A stretch of DNA of 64,000 nucleotides from Jacaranda mimosifolia (Eukaryota > Streptophyta > Magnoliopsida > Lamiales > Bignoniaceae): contig CM032119.1 in assembly GCA_018894105.1 (NCBI GenBank), forward strand, positions 20,291,246-20,355,245, given 5' to 3'. The notes beneath the pieces are model-generated. The model was not told the origin of the DNA and searched no databases. It saw nothing but the letters and a program-made list of their open reading frames with translations. Shown piece by piece: positions 49,081 through 61,600 of the stretch. Within the stretch, counting starts at the first letter, position 1. Each line of letters begins with the position of its first letter. The translations under genes and the position numbers were made by a program.

Positions 49081-50120
49081 AACATATGTAAAAGCAGCTC
49101 AAATGGGCTGTGAAGAATTTCCCAAATGCATTTCCATTCTGGGAGAATGAAAGTTCTTTTGAGAGAATAGATAAAATAAACATTAATTATTTAGAAAATT
49201 CCAACTTAAATATAATTTAACTGACAAATAGATTCATATTTATTGTGTTACTAATTTAGTAAGATCACCCCTGATGTGAAGTAGAACTTTTAGCTTGTTA
49301 CCATCAATTATTAAAAGACTTTCATGCCAACAAAATAGAAAAGAAAAAAAAAAGAAAAGAAAAGGAGAAAAAAAAAGACAGGGGGTGCGTGGTGGGGACT
49401 GATGACATGATATGACAACTGGATAAAATACATTCTCCAAGTTTTTCTCGCTAATTGCAACTAACAAAAAAATTTCGTATGCTCTAGTCCAAAGCCTTGA
49501 ACAATAAAAGAATTAACATACAAAAGATACTAACAAAAAAAGAAGTAGTCTATCACAGATAAAGTCAACATATATGATATAACTACCAAGACACCTAAAA
49601 GTCTTTCATAAGAAGCCTAACTTTACAAACATAAGAAATAAAAACATAAGCTTTGGCCTAGTTGTCTTGAATTCTCCAATACCACATTCTACAAGCCGCA
49701 TATATACAATTTAGAAGATAAGTCGTGCTACCAGCAAGTATTATAAATCTGTACAGGCTTCAGGGCTCCATTGGTAGTCAAAAGAGAATCCAAAACTCTT
49801 CATTGATTGTCAAAAGATAAGATGTAATACAATTTACCTACAAATAACATTCAATAGCAACATAAAGGACATACGTACACATCCATTGCTCGAGCTTCCC
49901 CAAGCAATCCCCCAAACCACATCAACCTACTCTAAGATGAGACGTCATAAGTAAATAGAGAACATATCAATTTGAATACCACATAACCACAATTCTTACT
50001 CCCTCAAGCAATTTTTGCAGGAAAAAAGGTTTCAGGATTATACACAAACATGAAATACCCTATAGTCTATATAATGAACAACACCCTAAAAAATTTATAC
50101 CATTTCAAGCACAAGTAACT
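49081..50120. other. Spacer between elements A and B
   Basis: No gene or repeat family recognised. An A/G-rich run occupies about 49338-49385. It ends with taact at 50116-50120, the left copy of the element B target duplication. Confidence 0.5.
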
Positions 50121-50362
50121 TGTTAACATGGTGACAGCTCATGAGAGCTAATTCTTTCCATATTCAGGAATGTAATAGTTGTATATAAGCTATATATGCA
50201 TATCAACATTTAGCTAAGGATTGCAAATTTATAGGCCTGATTATCTGGAATGTAAATTAGCATTACATCTAGTAATAGCATATTTTTAGAGCAAATTTTC
50301 AACAATGTAAATCAAAATATTTTTCTACTTAATGGAAGAACTCTCATTCAGCAAAATTGACA
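50121..50362 (+). repeat. 5' LTR of element B (internally deleted)
   Basis: 242 bp, against 329 bp for the 3' copy. Starts TGTTAACATGGTGACAGC and ends attgaca before the PBS. Relative to the A and B 3' LTRs it lacks pieces between the tatata region and the taggcctgatta segment, and a second piece around the cagattatcagggcatag segment. Confidence 0.85.
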
Positions 50363-50539
50363 TGGTACCAGAGCTAAGTCTTTGAATCTATCTTGGTCTT
50401 TTATTTTGGGTATTTTCTTGAGTATGCTTTTGGGGTTTAGTCCTAAACCCATAGGACTTTAGATTTTGGGTATTTAAATTGTTTATTTTACTTATTAGTC
50501 TCAAATTTTCTTTCTAATTTGGTTTTGTTATTCAAGAAG

Positions 50540-51700
50540 ATGACTTCCAATCAATTTGAGTTTTTAAGTGTTCGCTTCACTGGAAAAACTTATTCTGCCC
50601 AGGAGCTTCAGTTCCAAATATTTATCACAAGAAAAGAATTATGGGGTCATGTTGATAGAAGTGATCCAGCACCTACAAATCCTACAAAGTTATCTCAATG
50701 GAAGGTCAAATATGCTTAAGTAATGACTTGGATTTTAACGTCAATTGACCCTCTTACTGTTCTTAACCTGCGACCATATAAGATAGGAAAGCCCATGTGG
50801 GTTTATTTAAAGAAGGTTTATAATCTAGACAACAATTCAAGACATTTTCAGTTGGAGCATGACATTGCTCATTACTCTCAAGGAAGTCTCTATATTCAAG
50901 ATTACTTTTCAGGATTTCAAAACTTATGGACATAATTTATTGATATCATTTATGCTAAAATACCTATTGAATCTTTTTCTGTAATTGAAGAAGTTCATGA
51001 GTAAAGCAAGCAAGATCAATTTCGATGAAGTTGCGATTTGATTTTGAGTTCATTCACTCAAATTTGATAAACCATGATCCTTCCCCTTCCTTAGATGTTT
51101 GTTTCAGGGAATTGCTTCGTGAAGAGCAGCGTCTTCTCACACGAAACACTTTCAAGCAAGAGGATACTGCGAATGTGACATTTGTAGCTCAAGGAAATGG
51201 AAAAGACGGAGATATGAGCAAAATCTAATGTTATAATTGTAAAGAATATGGTCACATTGATGCCAATTGTGGAAAGAAGTTATGCAATTATTTTAAACAA
51301 CAGGGCATATTACTAAGGAGTGTCCCACACGTCCTCAAAACCGCAAGATTAATGTTTTTCAAGATGGGATAAATGGTTCTACGAGTTCTTCTACTGCAGC
51401 TGAATCAATTACTCTTAACTCTTGAAATGGTACAACAAATGATTGTTTCAACCTTTCTCAGCCTTAGGACTACAAGGTAATGATTCTACATCTCAGTTAT
51501 AGCTTGTTGATTCAGCTACTTCAAACCATATGACCAACTTATCTAATATCTAATATGCTTAAAAATGTTTTTACGTATCATGGTTCATCAAAAATTCAAA
51601 TTGCCAATGGAAGTAATTTACCAATTACTAAGGTTGGGGATATTACTCCAAGTTTCAAGAATGTTTTTGTTCACCAAGGCTCTCTACAAATCTTATTTTG
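50540..51700 (+). pseudogene. Element B gag and protease (broken)
   Basis: The ATG at 50540 opens MTSNQFEFLSVRFTGKTYS. A stop at 50717 (KYA-stop) ends the first piece; open stretches 50723-50935 and 51025-51228 continue (LEHDIAHYSQGSLYIQDYFS, LDVCFRELLREEQRLL). The knuckle at about 51229-51275 keeps CYNCKEYGHIDANC, a complete CX2CX4HX4C, but a stop precedes it. The protease near 51506 reads LVDSATSNHMTN, with the Gly after DS replaced. Then INNGS-type and LVDNNYGVHFSRNG blocks follow. Confidence 0.83.
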
Positions 51701-52830
51701 GTTGGTCAATTAGTAGATAACAATTATGGTGTGCATTTCTCTCGCAATGGTTGTCTTGTGCAAGATCAGGTGTCGAGGACGATAATCGTGAAGGGGCCTA
51801 AAGTTGGATGGTTATTTCCTATCCATTTCTCCATTCCTAGTGTCCTATCTTTTGCTCGTACCCCTATTAATAATAAAAGTGAAATATGGAACAAACGTTT
51901 AGGACATCTAAATTTTACTATTTTGTCTCATTTGTCGAGCTCTGATCTGATGGGGAATAAAAATCAATTTTCAAATGCTTCATTTGATTACTCTACATGT
52001 AGATTACGCAAGGGCAAAATTCTTCCTTTTCCATCTATTGCCAATCGTGCTGCAAAGTATTTTGATGTTATTCATAGTGATGTTTGCAGACCCACATCAA
52101 TTAATTCTCATGCCCATTACAAGTACTTTGTGATATTCACAGATGATTACATTCTATTTACTTTGGTGTATTTTCTTCAGTCCAAATCTAAGGTATTATC
52201 TATCTTCAAGACCTTTTTAGCTTATATTGAGAATCAATTTTCTACATGTATTAAAGTGTTGAGATTTGATTCCAATGGAGAACATGTCTCATGAATTTCA
52301 TGATTTGTTGAGCACGAAAAAAACCATCTCTCAACGCTCATGCCCATATATGCCACAACAAAATGGGGTTGTAGTAAGAACCGTCACCTTTCAGATGCAA
52401 CTCGTACTTTATTAAGTCCTCTATTCCATCTAAATATTGGGTTAAAGCTCTATCGACAATAGTTTATTTAATTAATAAATTTCCATCTCAAGTATTAAAT
52501 CTTGACTCTCCATGTTATCGTCTTTATGGTCACTATTCTAGCTATCAAAACTTACATACATTTGGTTGTGTTTGCTTTCTACATCTGCCTTCCTTTGAAC
52601 ATCATTAACTTTCTACTCAGCCTACTAAATGCACCTTTATGGGTTATAGTACTTCACAAAAAAGTTTTGTTTGCTACGATCCAAATTCTAACAAATTTCA
52701 TGTCTCTAGAAATGTTTTCTTTTTTGAGGACCAGTACTTATTTCCTACTCATATTAAGTCCTCTCCTGGTGCCACAATTCTTCCCACTTTTGAAGATTCG
52801 TCATCTTTTGAGCGATTCAAACCTTGATTT
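51698..52830 (+). pseudogene. Element B integrase (broken)
   Basis: A 198-codon open frame gives the GAG-pre-integrase block (EIWNKRLGHLNFTILSHLSS), DVIHSDVCRPTSINSHAHYK and TDDYILFTLVYFL. The G of the usual DVCGP is replaced by R. It stops just after LRFDSNGEHVS, where the catalytic Glu region is shifted out of frame. The C-terminal part continues in other frames (NKFHVSRNVFFFEDQYLF near 52690). This copy shows the uninterrupted sequence that flanks the element E insertion in A. Confidence 0.82.
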
Positions 52831-53019
52831 GTATGAGTGACGTTTACCAACTTTGCTCCTTCCCGAGACAGATCTGGCACCTGATACTGCTCAAGAGCCT
52901 ATGCCTGAAATTTCTGCTAAGCTTGCTCCTTGTGAGCCTATACTACGTCGATTAACTAAAATATCTCATTGACCTAAATGGCATGGTTTTTCTTAAACTT
53001 TGTCTACTATTTCTATTCC

Positions 53020-53905
53020 ATCATGTTATTCACATATTCACAAGCTTCCAAGTATGAATGTTGGCATAAAGTAATGAAAGAAAAGCTTCAAGCTCTCCAA
53101 GAGAATCTCACATGGGATATTTTTTCTTTTCTGTGCGGCCCATTGGATGTAAATAGGTTTATTCTATTAAGCTTCGTTCATATGGTGCTTTAGATCAGTA
53201 TAAAGCCCAATTGGTTGTTCTTGGTAACAAACAAGAGCATGGAGTGGACTATGAGGAGACCTTTGCTCCTGTAGCAAAAATGACTACAATGCGCACTATT
53301 ATTGCAATTACCACTTCCTAGTGGTGGCCACCTCAACAAATAGATGTCAAAAATGCATTCATCCAAGGAGATCTCAAAGAGGGCATCTATATAACACCTC
53401 CACCTAGTTTGCTCTCCTCACCTACATCAAATGTATGTTAGTTGAAGCAGTCTTTGTATGGCTTAAGACAAGCTCCTCAAGTTTGGTTTGAAAAGTTCAG
53501 GTATACTTTACTCCAGTTCTCTTTTGTGCAAAGCAAATATGATTCCTCTTTATTTCTTCGTAAAACATCTATTGGTTGTGTTCTTCTTGTATATGTAGAT
53601 AACATTATTATCACAGGGACTAATTCTTTATTGATCACAAGACTACAGAAGCATCTTAAGGATTCTTTTCATATGAAAGATCCTAGTTCTCTTACATACT
53701 TATTAGGATTGGAGATTCATTCTGATTCTTTTGGTGTGTTTTTACATCAACACAAATATACTCAAGATTTGATTGCTATGGCTTGCCTTCAAAGATCTTC
53801 CTCAGTTGATACTCCATTGGAAGTGAATGCCTTTAAGGATCTTCCTCAGTTGATACTCCATTAGAAGTGAATGTCAAGTATCATCCTAAGGAAGGCGATC
53901 TTCTT
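53020..53905 (+). pseudogene. Element B reverse transcriptase, YVDN active site
   Basis: Blocks seen in order: ECWHKVMKEKLQALQENLTW, VDYEETFAPVAKMTTMRTII, QIDVKNAFIQGDLKEGIYI (stops between pieces), then a 140-codon open frame MKQSLYGLRQAPQVWFEKF. Its catalytic box at 53590-53605 reads LLVYVDNIIITG. The second Asp of the YVDD box is Asn (aac), which would remove a metal-binding residue. The FHMKDPSSLTYLLGLEIHSD block follows. There is a short tandem duplication of the ttcctcagttgatactccatt segment near 53800-53865. Confidence 0.85.
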
Positions 53906-54590
53906 TCTAATCAAACTATATTTTGGAAATTGGTTAGGAGTTTGAATTTCCTTACTCTTACATGACCGGATATCTATTTTGCGGTTCAAATTGTAAGTCA
54001 ATTCATGCAAGCTCCACACCCTCTACATTTGGTGGCGGTGCGTCGCATCATTCGATATCTCCTAGGCTCATCAAGTCGAGGGTTATTCTTTCCTGTTGGT
54101 TCTCCTATTAGCCTTGTTGCTTTCACCAATGTCGATTGGGCTGGATGTCCTGATATTCAGCGTTCTATAACTGGTTGGTGTATGTTTCTTGGAGATTCCT
54201 TAATATTCTGGAAGAGCAAGAAACAAGACCGCGTTTCAAAATCTTCAATTGAATTCGAATATCGAGCCATGTCTGCTGCTTCTTCGAAAATTATTTAGCT
54301 TCGAGGACTGCTTGTAGAAATTGGATTCCCTCAAACTAATCCTATTCCCCTCCATGCTGACAATATCAGTGCCATTCAGATTGCCACCAATCCAATTTTT
54401 CATGAGGGTACCAAACATATTAAGGTAGATTGCCATTATATACGTGAAGCTGTTGATAATGGAGTCATTTCTCTTCCACATGTTTCAAGTGGTCTTCAAA
54501 TAGCTAATATCCTCACAAAATCCATGACTCAACAACGTCATCAATTTCTGGTTGACAAATTGATGCTTGTTGATCAAACAACATCAATTT
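53905..54590 (+). pseudogene. Element B RNase H domain (broken)
   Basis: The open piece 54005-54298 carries HPLHLVAVRRIIRYLLGSSS, FTNVDWAGCPDIQRSITGW (expected FSDADWAGC, so the catalytic-region Asp is changed) and SKKQDRVSKSSIEFEYRAMS, where the SSTESEY signature has become SSIEFEY. A stop at 54296 precedes LRGLLVEIGF and the HADNISAIQIA block. Confidence 0.82.
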
Positions 54591-54599
54591 GAGGGGGAA

Positions 54600-54928
54600 T
54601 GTTAGCATGGTGACAGCTCAAAAGAACTAATTCTTTAAATATTCAACAATATTATAGTTGTATATAATCTATATAAATTATGTGTAAATAGCTTAGATCA
54701 ACATTCAGCTTAGAACAGTGACTAGTAGGCCTGATTGTTAGGAATGTAAATACGGCTAGGAGTAGCATATCTTAGGGCAGATTATCAGGGCATAGTATCA
54801 GGAACGTAAATCAGCATTACAACTAGGAATAGCAGATTTTTAGAGCAGATTTTCAGCAATGTAAATCAAAATATTTTTCTATTTAATGGAAGAACTCTCC
54901 AGATGAGGGGCATTCAGCAAAACTAACA
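54600..54928 (+). repeat. 3' LTR of element B
   Basis: Starts TGTTAGCATGGTGACAGC after the PPT and ends aaaactaaca. It is followed by taact, the right copy of the target duplication. Confidence 0.87.
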
Positions 54929-54933
54929 TAACT

Positions 54934-55570
54934 TACTGATAACCATAGGATACCACTAACCAACTTATTTTTCATACCACATTATATAGTGGATACTGAA
55001 TCACAGAATTAACTAATAAACTCTTACCCTTGTAGTAACATATAATGAAGATTTGTATTTGATAATAGGAAGTCTGCATGTCTATCTTGTGATAGTGTTT
55101 TATGTGTAATCGTTAAATTCAAAGCAAAGCAAGCTGTAAGCACATTGTTAACAAGCACTCTGGGTTTTCTCCGCATTTATTATCTGTCCTTTTGCATGGA
55201 TGGAACTTCCATGCTTATGTCAACATAAGTACACAAAGATATCTTAAATATGCCATTTAATCCCAAATTTCAACATTCAGTGATAAACTCATAAAGGGCG
55301 TGTTACGGAATCCACAGAAGCATTCCCCTTGGAGCATGTTTGCATGCAATTATGTGAACATTAAAAAGCTAAAACAGTTGACTAATTATTCTGTTCCCAG
55401 ATAGTATTCAGGTTTTACTCCAAATTTTTTGCCAACAGCTAATATTCTAATTACCAAACTCAAAAAGAATGGCACTTCTGAATTTCTTTTGCAGCTAATA
55501 GGCATCCCTTCATGCAACTTACATACCATGCAGCTGTAACTAAGCTACAAGTCATTGTGAACCCTTAACA
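54934..55570. other. Spacer / KNL2 3' flank
   Basis: AT-rich, no second gene seen. It would contain the 3' UTR of KNL2 if the terminal exon is right. Element B ends 640 bp from the proposed stop codon. Confidence 0.45.
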
Positions 55571-55608
55571 TTAACTGCCTTCGCTTTTCCTGTGCTGTAG
55601 ATCACTTC
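55571..55608 (-). CDS. KNL2: KNL2 terminal exon (tentative)
   Basis: The acceptor ttttggtag precedes GA-AGT-GAT. In the phase required by the previous exon it reads SDLQHRKSEGS and then TAA, a short basic tail. The assignment rests on phase and splice-site fit only; another terminal exon further left is possible. Confidence 0.5.
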
Positions 55609-58600
55609 CTACCAAAAGTTCAATTCAACAACTAAATAAATACTTTTTGTTACTAAACAAATCTAAAATTAAAACTAGAACATCTGACAGCTACTATACA
55701 AAATTCAACCACTATGAGACTTCAACAAAATAGTGGCAGAAACCTATTCCACCAGTAATCGTATTTCTGGTAAAAAAGAGACCAACAAAATTGTGGCAGA
55801 GACCTAATCCACAAGTCATTGTATTTCTGGAGAAAAGAAGTTGATTTAGATAGCTCGGGCTAACTTTTTGATTTTGACAGATTAAATGCTTAAAGCAATG
55901 TCCAGTCATATGACAGCAGTTCTTACCATATGACTATATCGGAAAGACTAAAGAATACTAAATGTGAATAGAATTCTTTTCAGATTATTGCTCCACGTGG
56001 AAATATGAATATCCATTTAACAAAAGATATTTATCAGGCATGCATTGGCACAATACTATCAGCATGGACAAACATATATGCCCATAAATACATGTAATCA
56101 TAATGTCAAATATGAGATGGGTTTTGCCCAACATACCCTTTCTTGGCTGTTCGAGGTGTACGCCTTCCTCAATTCCAGTAATTGTTCGATCCTGAAATAT
56201 GTTTTGACTTTTGATATCTCTTTCAACAAAATGGGTTTTCCAAAAAGCCCACAGATATGAGAATACATGATAAACTACCAATAAATTCTTTGTGAAACAA
56301 ATAGCAACAATTGCACCAATAGCATAGGTGGGGAAAAAAGGCTGGATATTAAAATAATGCAAAATTTATCAATTTATGTCGGTGGTGGGAGAATTTCTGT
56401 GAATCCATTACTTCAAAGTTCTCCTATAATATAATATTGTTGAGTAAATGTGACATAAACTCTGTCGATGTGAGGTAATCAGAGTGATCAAAGTCTGATT
56501 GATCAAGCATGCAAATTTCCTAATATCAAAATGTTGTGCGTATCCCTGAAATTCTCAAAAAACTTATTCTATGTAATTTGCACTAGGATCCTCTATTATA
56601 AACTTCAAGATTGCCACTTCTAAAAACTGACATTTTCAGTGAATTGCTCACATGTGAGAGCTGATGAATAAGAAAATTTTGCTGCATGTGCCCATAAGTG
56701 ACATGATTACGAATTGAATATAATCAATTTACACTCCATACTAAAGTGGGTAAATTATCATTGTACAAGTGTATCTTAGAAGTTAGGACAAACCGCATCA
56801 TAAATTGCCCTTTGATTGCGCCAAAATTCCAATGTAGGCATCAGCAATCTCCCTGAAAATTTTCACCAAAAAAGATTTAAGAAGTTATGACTCCATTAAG
56901 CTTCCTTTTAGTTGATTGAGCAGCTGTTAACTTGTTCAAACAAGCATGCAACAAGTATTATGAACTAATTCCTAAACTGAAAGTCTAAGATATGGTAAAA
57001 AAGTTAAACAACTGTCCATACACGCACTAGGGGAGAGTATGACATAAGATTTAGGAAATATACTTACCCGACCTAGATCTGTTAAAGCTAAAAGATTGAG
57101 GCGAGGCATTGAGTGCTTTCTCCTTTTCCCTGTTAGGGGTTTCCTAAACCAGAGAGGGAGGAAAACGAAATGGTTCATTGCAGCATAAAAGAAACTAAGT
57201 GATATTATTCAGAGAACACGCAGAAACAGAAGGATTACAAAATGTTCAAGTATATAAGCATAAATCCTCTGAGATTCCATCAATGATCAAAACTATTACT
57301 AGCCAATAAGAAGTTATATCAAGTTCTAAACTAGGCATGACGCCTCATCAAAGGAGCTCGTCAATCATCAGCAAATCATTGCCAAAATCAGATACCTATA
57401 ACACCAAGGTAACTAGCCCAGTGACCATTTAAAATCCTCCTAGGAGCGAACGCATAAAGATTAAGAGAAATAAACACTAGCAAAAGCAAACAAGGTGGTG
57501 TTAAAGAAGATGTCGATGCAAGTACTTCAAGATAGTGGATATTTCACGTATGTGCAAGCCATTTGGACCATAAATGATGTGAGCCGGGCCTGTTTAGTGA
57601 ATTCCCCACAATATTCTATGATTCATTGATGCTTAAATTTCATTAATTCTCTTCTTTTTATATTTCTGTAAGTTATTTATTTCTTTAAATTTCACCTTAT
57701 TATCATATCCAGCACCTATTTCTCCAATCTAAGTCCGATAACCCAAAACTTTTCCAGTCAGCAAAACAACCTCACCGAGTTTCAGTTAGAGCAGCGAAAC
57801 AGAAGACATGAAACCAGTATTATCTGATCTTCTTCTCAACTAATGCTTCCCTTGCACCCCTCCCTTGGTGAATAAAATGTTTGGCATCATTTGAATTGAC
57901 TGTAAATCCAATGCATATGGATTAAAAGATAACTATAATGAATGATCAATTTGCACCAGGACAGCTATACATTGTTTGGAAAAGCAACACCTTGATATGG
58001 TATCTACATACTGATTTTGCGTACAGTTACAACTCTTTCTGAATTCTGTCATGCGTCAAATGGGAGTACTTCTAGAAGAGGCATGACCTAAATAGGTGTT
58101 CCCAATATTGTTCTTTGTACAATTTTGGCAGATCCATATGAGACCTTTCTTTCTTTCTTTCTTTCCAATAACTAGCTTTAGGTCCATATACATACAGTTG
58201 TAAACTCAATCACGGAATAGACTAAAAGCAAGCAATATAAAAAATTAGGACTCAGTTAACACTTCAATCATAAGGGCTGCAATAAAGATGCCAATTGAAA
58301 GGCTTACTAACATATATCAATCCCCTTCTGGTCTTCATGTCAGATGCTTTAGCCTTCTGGCATGAACTATTTATGTCGGCAATTACATTATCCTTTTGAT
58401 TATCTGCAGCAGCAGGTGTACTAAGTGACCTTGTTGCTTTATTTTTTGCCTTCTGCATGTCGCTTCGTGTTTTAACCTTTCTCCGGTCCTTATCCTGGTT
58501 TGGAATCTCAAAAATTTGCCCAAAATCACATTTAACAGAACCAGCATCTAACTCGCTCAATTTTATTTCATCTGTAGGTCCACAGAGCCCACTAACCTCG

Positions 58601-61600
58601 AAACTACAGTTGTTTTTGTTGCCTGGTTCACAATCGACAGATGCCACTTGAAAGTTTTCAGAGCCCATGGATGAATTTAACTTGATCTTCTTGCCTCCTG
58701 GTATTGTAGCTGATGTTTGATTACTCTTCTGTTTCATTTTCAAGCTGCTCATTGAATGTCTTCTCACCCTACCCTTGGTAGACCTGAAGATCTCCTCAGA
58801 TGAACTCACATCCCTTACCAAGCTAGCCTTTGTAGAACTTTTTCCATCCAACTTCACCTTCCTCAGGCTATCAGTTGCCTTTTTGCTTCTGCTCTTATTA
58901 TATAAATGGCATGCAGATAGGGCACCTCCACTACCATGACTTTGAGAATCATCTCCATCCATATCATTAACATCTGAAATAGTTTTGTTTCCCCCAAAAC
59001 TTGAATCTGATAATGGCATCATGTTTTTTTTCAGACAATGAGTAGTTTGATCTTCAACACAAGATTCCTTTTCAAGACTTCCAGAGACAATGACATTAAT
59101 TACTGTGTCAGATTTTTGGGGAGATAGAACAGCTGAAGTTTTAGTTTTCTTGCCTTTTTGCATACCCTTGGCATCCATTTTGTTTTCTGATCCTATATCC
59201 TTTTCACGACTGTCTACATGTGGCTGCCCACATTCCCCTGCTGCAAAATTCAGAATAGCAGAAAAGAGCAGGAATAAAAGTAAAATAAAACTCTGAACTT
59301 ACTTTTCTGAAATTACACAGCAACGAAATAGCTTAAGATGGTAAACGTATTACCAGATGGTGGAGATAGCTTTTTAAGAAGGTTAACTCCTGAAATAAAT
59401 TCTTTACCTACGAACTTTTCATCATACTCCTTCCAGTATGGTGGAAAGCCGAAGACAAAGTGGTTGCATACCTGTCAGGTAATGAATGATGAAAGATTAC
59501 CAACTTATTGCACAAATCTTTATGCAACAAGAATGCCCATCCAATTAAAAGAAATTCCATTCAGAATAAGGATGTTTAGAAGTTAGAAATGTGCGCCAGC
59601 ACCGGTATGTTGGCATAAGAAGTAAAACTCCAAATAAAGATGGAAAAAATGAGTTTTTCTGCACTTCATTCCATTTTGAGCTTTTAGCATCTGACATATC
59701 TGCACACTATAGCAGCTATAATTGCACAGGAATGTTTCCTGAAATCAAATTAATCTTTGCTACAACAGTAGTTTCTTTTCCTTACTCTATACTGCATCTC
59801 AAAAAAATAAAATTAGAAAATAGAAGACACCAAGTTTCCTTGTGTAGAACATTTTCTGGAAGAGGTGAATGTTGAGTGCACTCTATTTCTTCAAACTGGA
59901 TTCAACCTCATGTTATGTGTCTGATTTATTTGTTATACTAACATTCTTAACATCTGTCATATATGCGTCTCCTTAATGGATTATGGCTTTATTGTAATAT
60001 TATCATAATAACAGATTAGCTATTAGTCGCTGTTGAGACAATTTATTCTTTCAATGACTGCTATTTACAACATCCCAACACATTTTGAATCCTAATGTCA
60101 CACTTAGGATCACGAAATTAAGATCAAATAACATCAGTTAGATTTGACAAAGTTTTCTTAATTCCATAGTAATATTAATTAATTTAAACAGTTTATACTT
60201 CATCAATTCACATTAAGGACTAGTTTGGTTGGCATGACAAGGTGGGATATACACATTTTATCCCACCTTATCATTCATTTGGATTGAATGATTATAAACA
60301 TTCAAGCCTGCAGTTATTCCTCAGGCCCGCTTCTGTATGTGCCAAATAAGGATAAATAAACCAGCCACCCCCATGGGTTTATTTATCCATTGCTTGGGTC
60401 CTTGTGTTCAATTTGTACAAATAATCATACGGGAATATATGTACATAATCATGCAAATCAACTTATACCACAATAATAAAAAATCACACACATAATCACA
60501 AGATAAATAATCATGAAATAATTTAAAAATCCAGCCAAACGTGCCCTTAGTATCTTGCAAATGCTTTTAAACGGATAATTTTTTACATTAAATCCAATCA
60601 AAGTGCATAAATTTATAGCCTAATAAAGTGTTTCCACATTTTCATATTTATATTAATAAACTTGGAAACAGTTTCTTCATTTTGAAAATTTGACAGAAGT
60701 CAGAAGTCTTTGATCAGGTAATCCTTCTCATACTGAATCCAATGAAAAAGCAATACCATGGTTTACCAAACATGACAAGAGTGAGACAAGCTGAAGAAGC
60801 GTTAAAATACAAATATCAAGAAGCAATTCAATAATATAGAGAAATCTCATAGGGCATTGCCAGTAATTCTAAGTTGTTATAACTGATATGTTTAAAGAAC
60901 TTTCAATAAAAGCTATTTCACACTTCTGATAGCATGCTATATACGATTTAAATGTTGCCACACAAGAAAACTGGGGAAAAGATGAAATCAGGTCTGTGAT
61001 GACATAATGTAGGAGAAAGAGATTTAGATATAACTTAGTTTTGACATGAAATGGAAATTATCAATTCTTTTCCCACCAAAAGTCAAGAAAAGAATTAAAA
61101 AGTACTGGTCAAATCAAACACCTTTACATACAGAATTCTCAACAGAAAAAATCATTTCCATGGTGCACTGCAGAATAGGACAAATCATAATATCCATTGT
61201 GCATTGCAAAAGTAGAAGTCTCGAAAATCATTTACAAGGTGAATGGCGAACTAGGATTTTTCTGCAAGTTTGCAGTTGAATAAGTATTCCCCGCTCCTTA
61301 TTCCTTAAGCAAATAAAGCTCATGAGCAAGATTATCGTCAAACAAGTTGAACAGAGGAGGAAGTAGCTTCTTAGTTTAGCTAGTTTGAAAGAAGAAAATC
61401 TAGCCTCAGATATAATAAAAATAACTCAAGGACAGATATCCTGAGTCGCATTATTTAATACATTAACCGTCCCCCTAAAGACCTGAGAAGCAAGTCTGTG
61501 ACTTACATCAGATGGAAACCCATTTTCTTCAGTCCGCTCTTTGTTTATGAAGCCTTTCAGGATAACACATATCCCATCACTGGTTTCAAGAGTAAACACA

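Larger units (their letters stand above)
50121..54928 (+). mobile_element. Ty1/Copia retrotransposon B, full length
   Basis: A relative of A in the same orientation. 5' LTR 50121-50362, PBS 50363-50375 (tggtaccagagct), gag from 50540, PR-IN-RT-RH to about 54590, PPT tttgagggggaa at about 54588-54599, 3' LTR 54600-54928. The perfect 5-bp duplication taact is at 50116-50120 and 54929-54933. Order and motifs match A. All domains carry stops or shifts. The two LTRs differ in length because the 5' copy has internal deletions. Confidence 0.9.
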
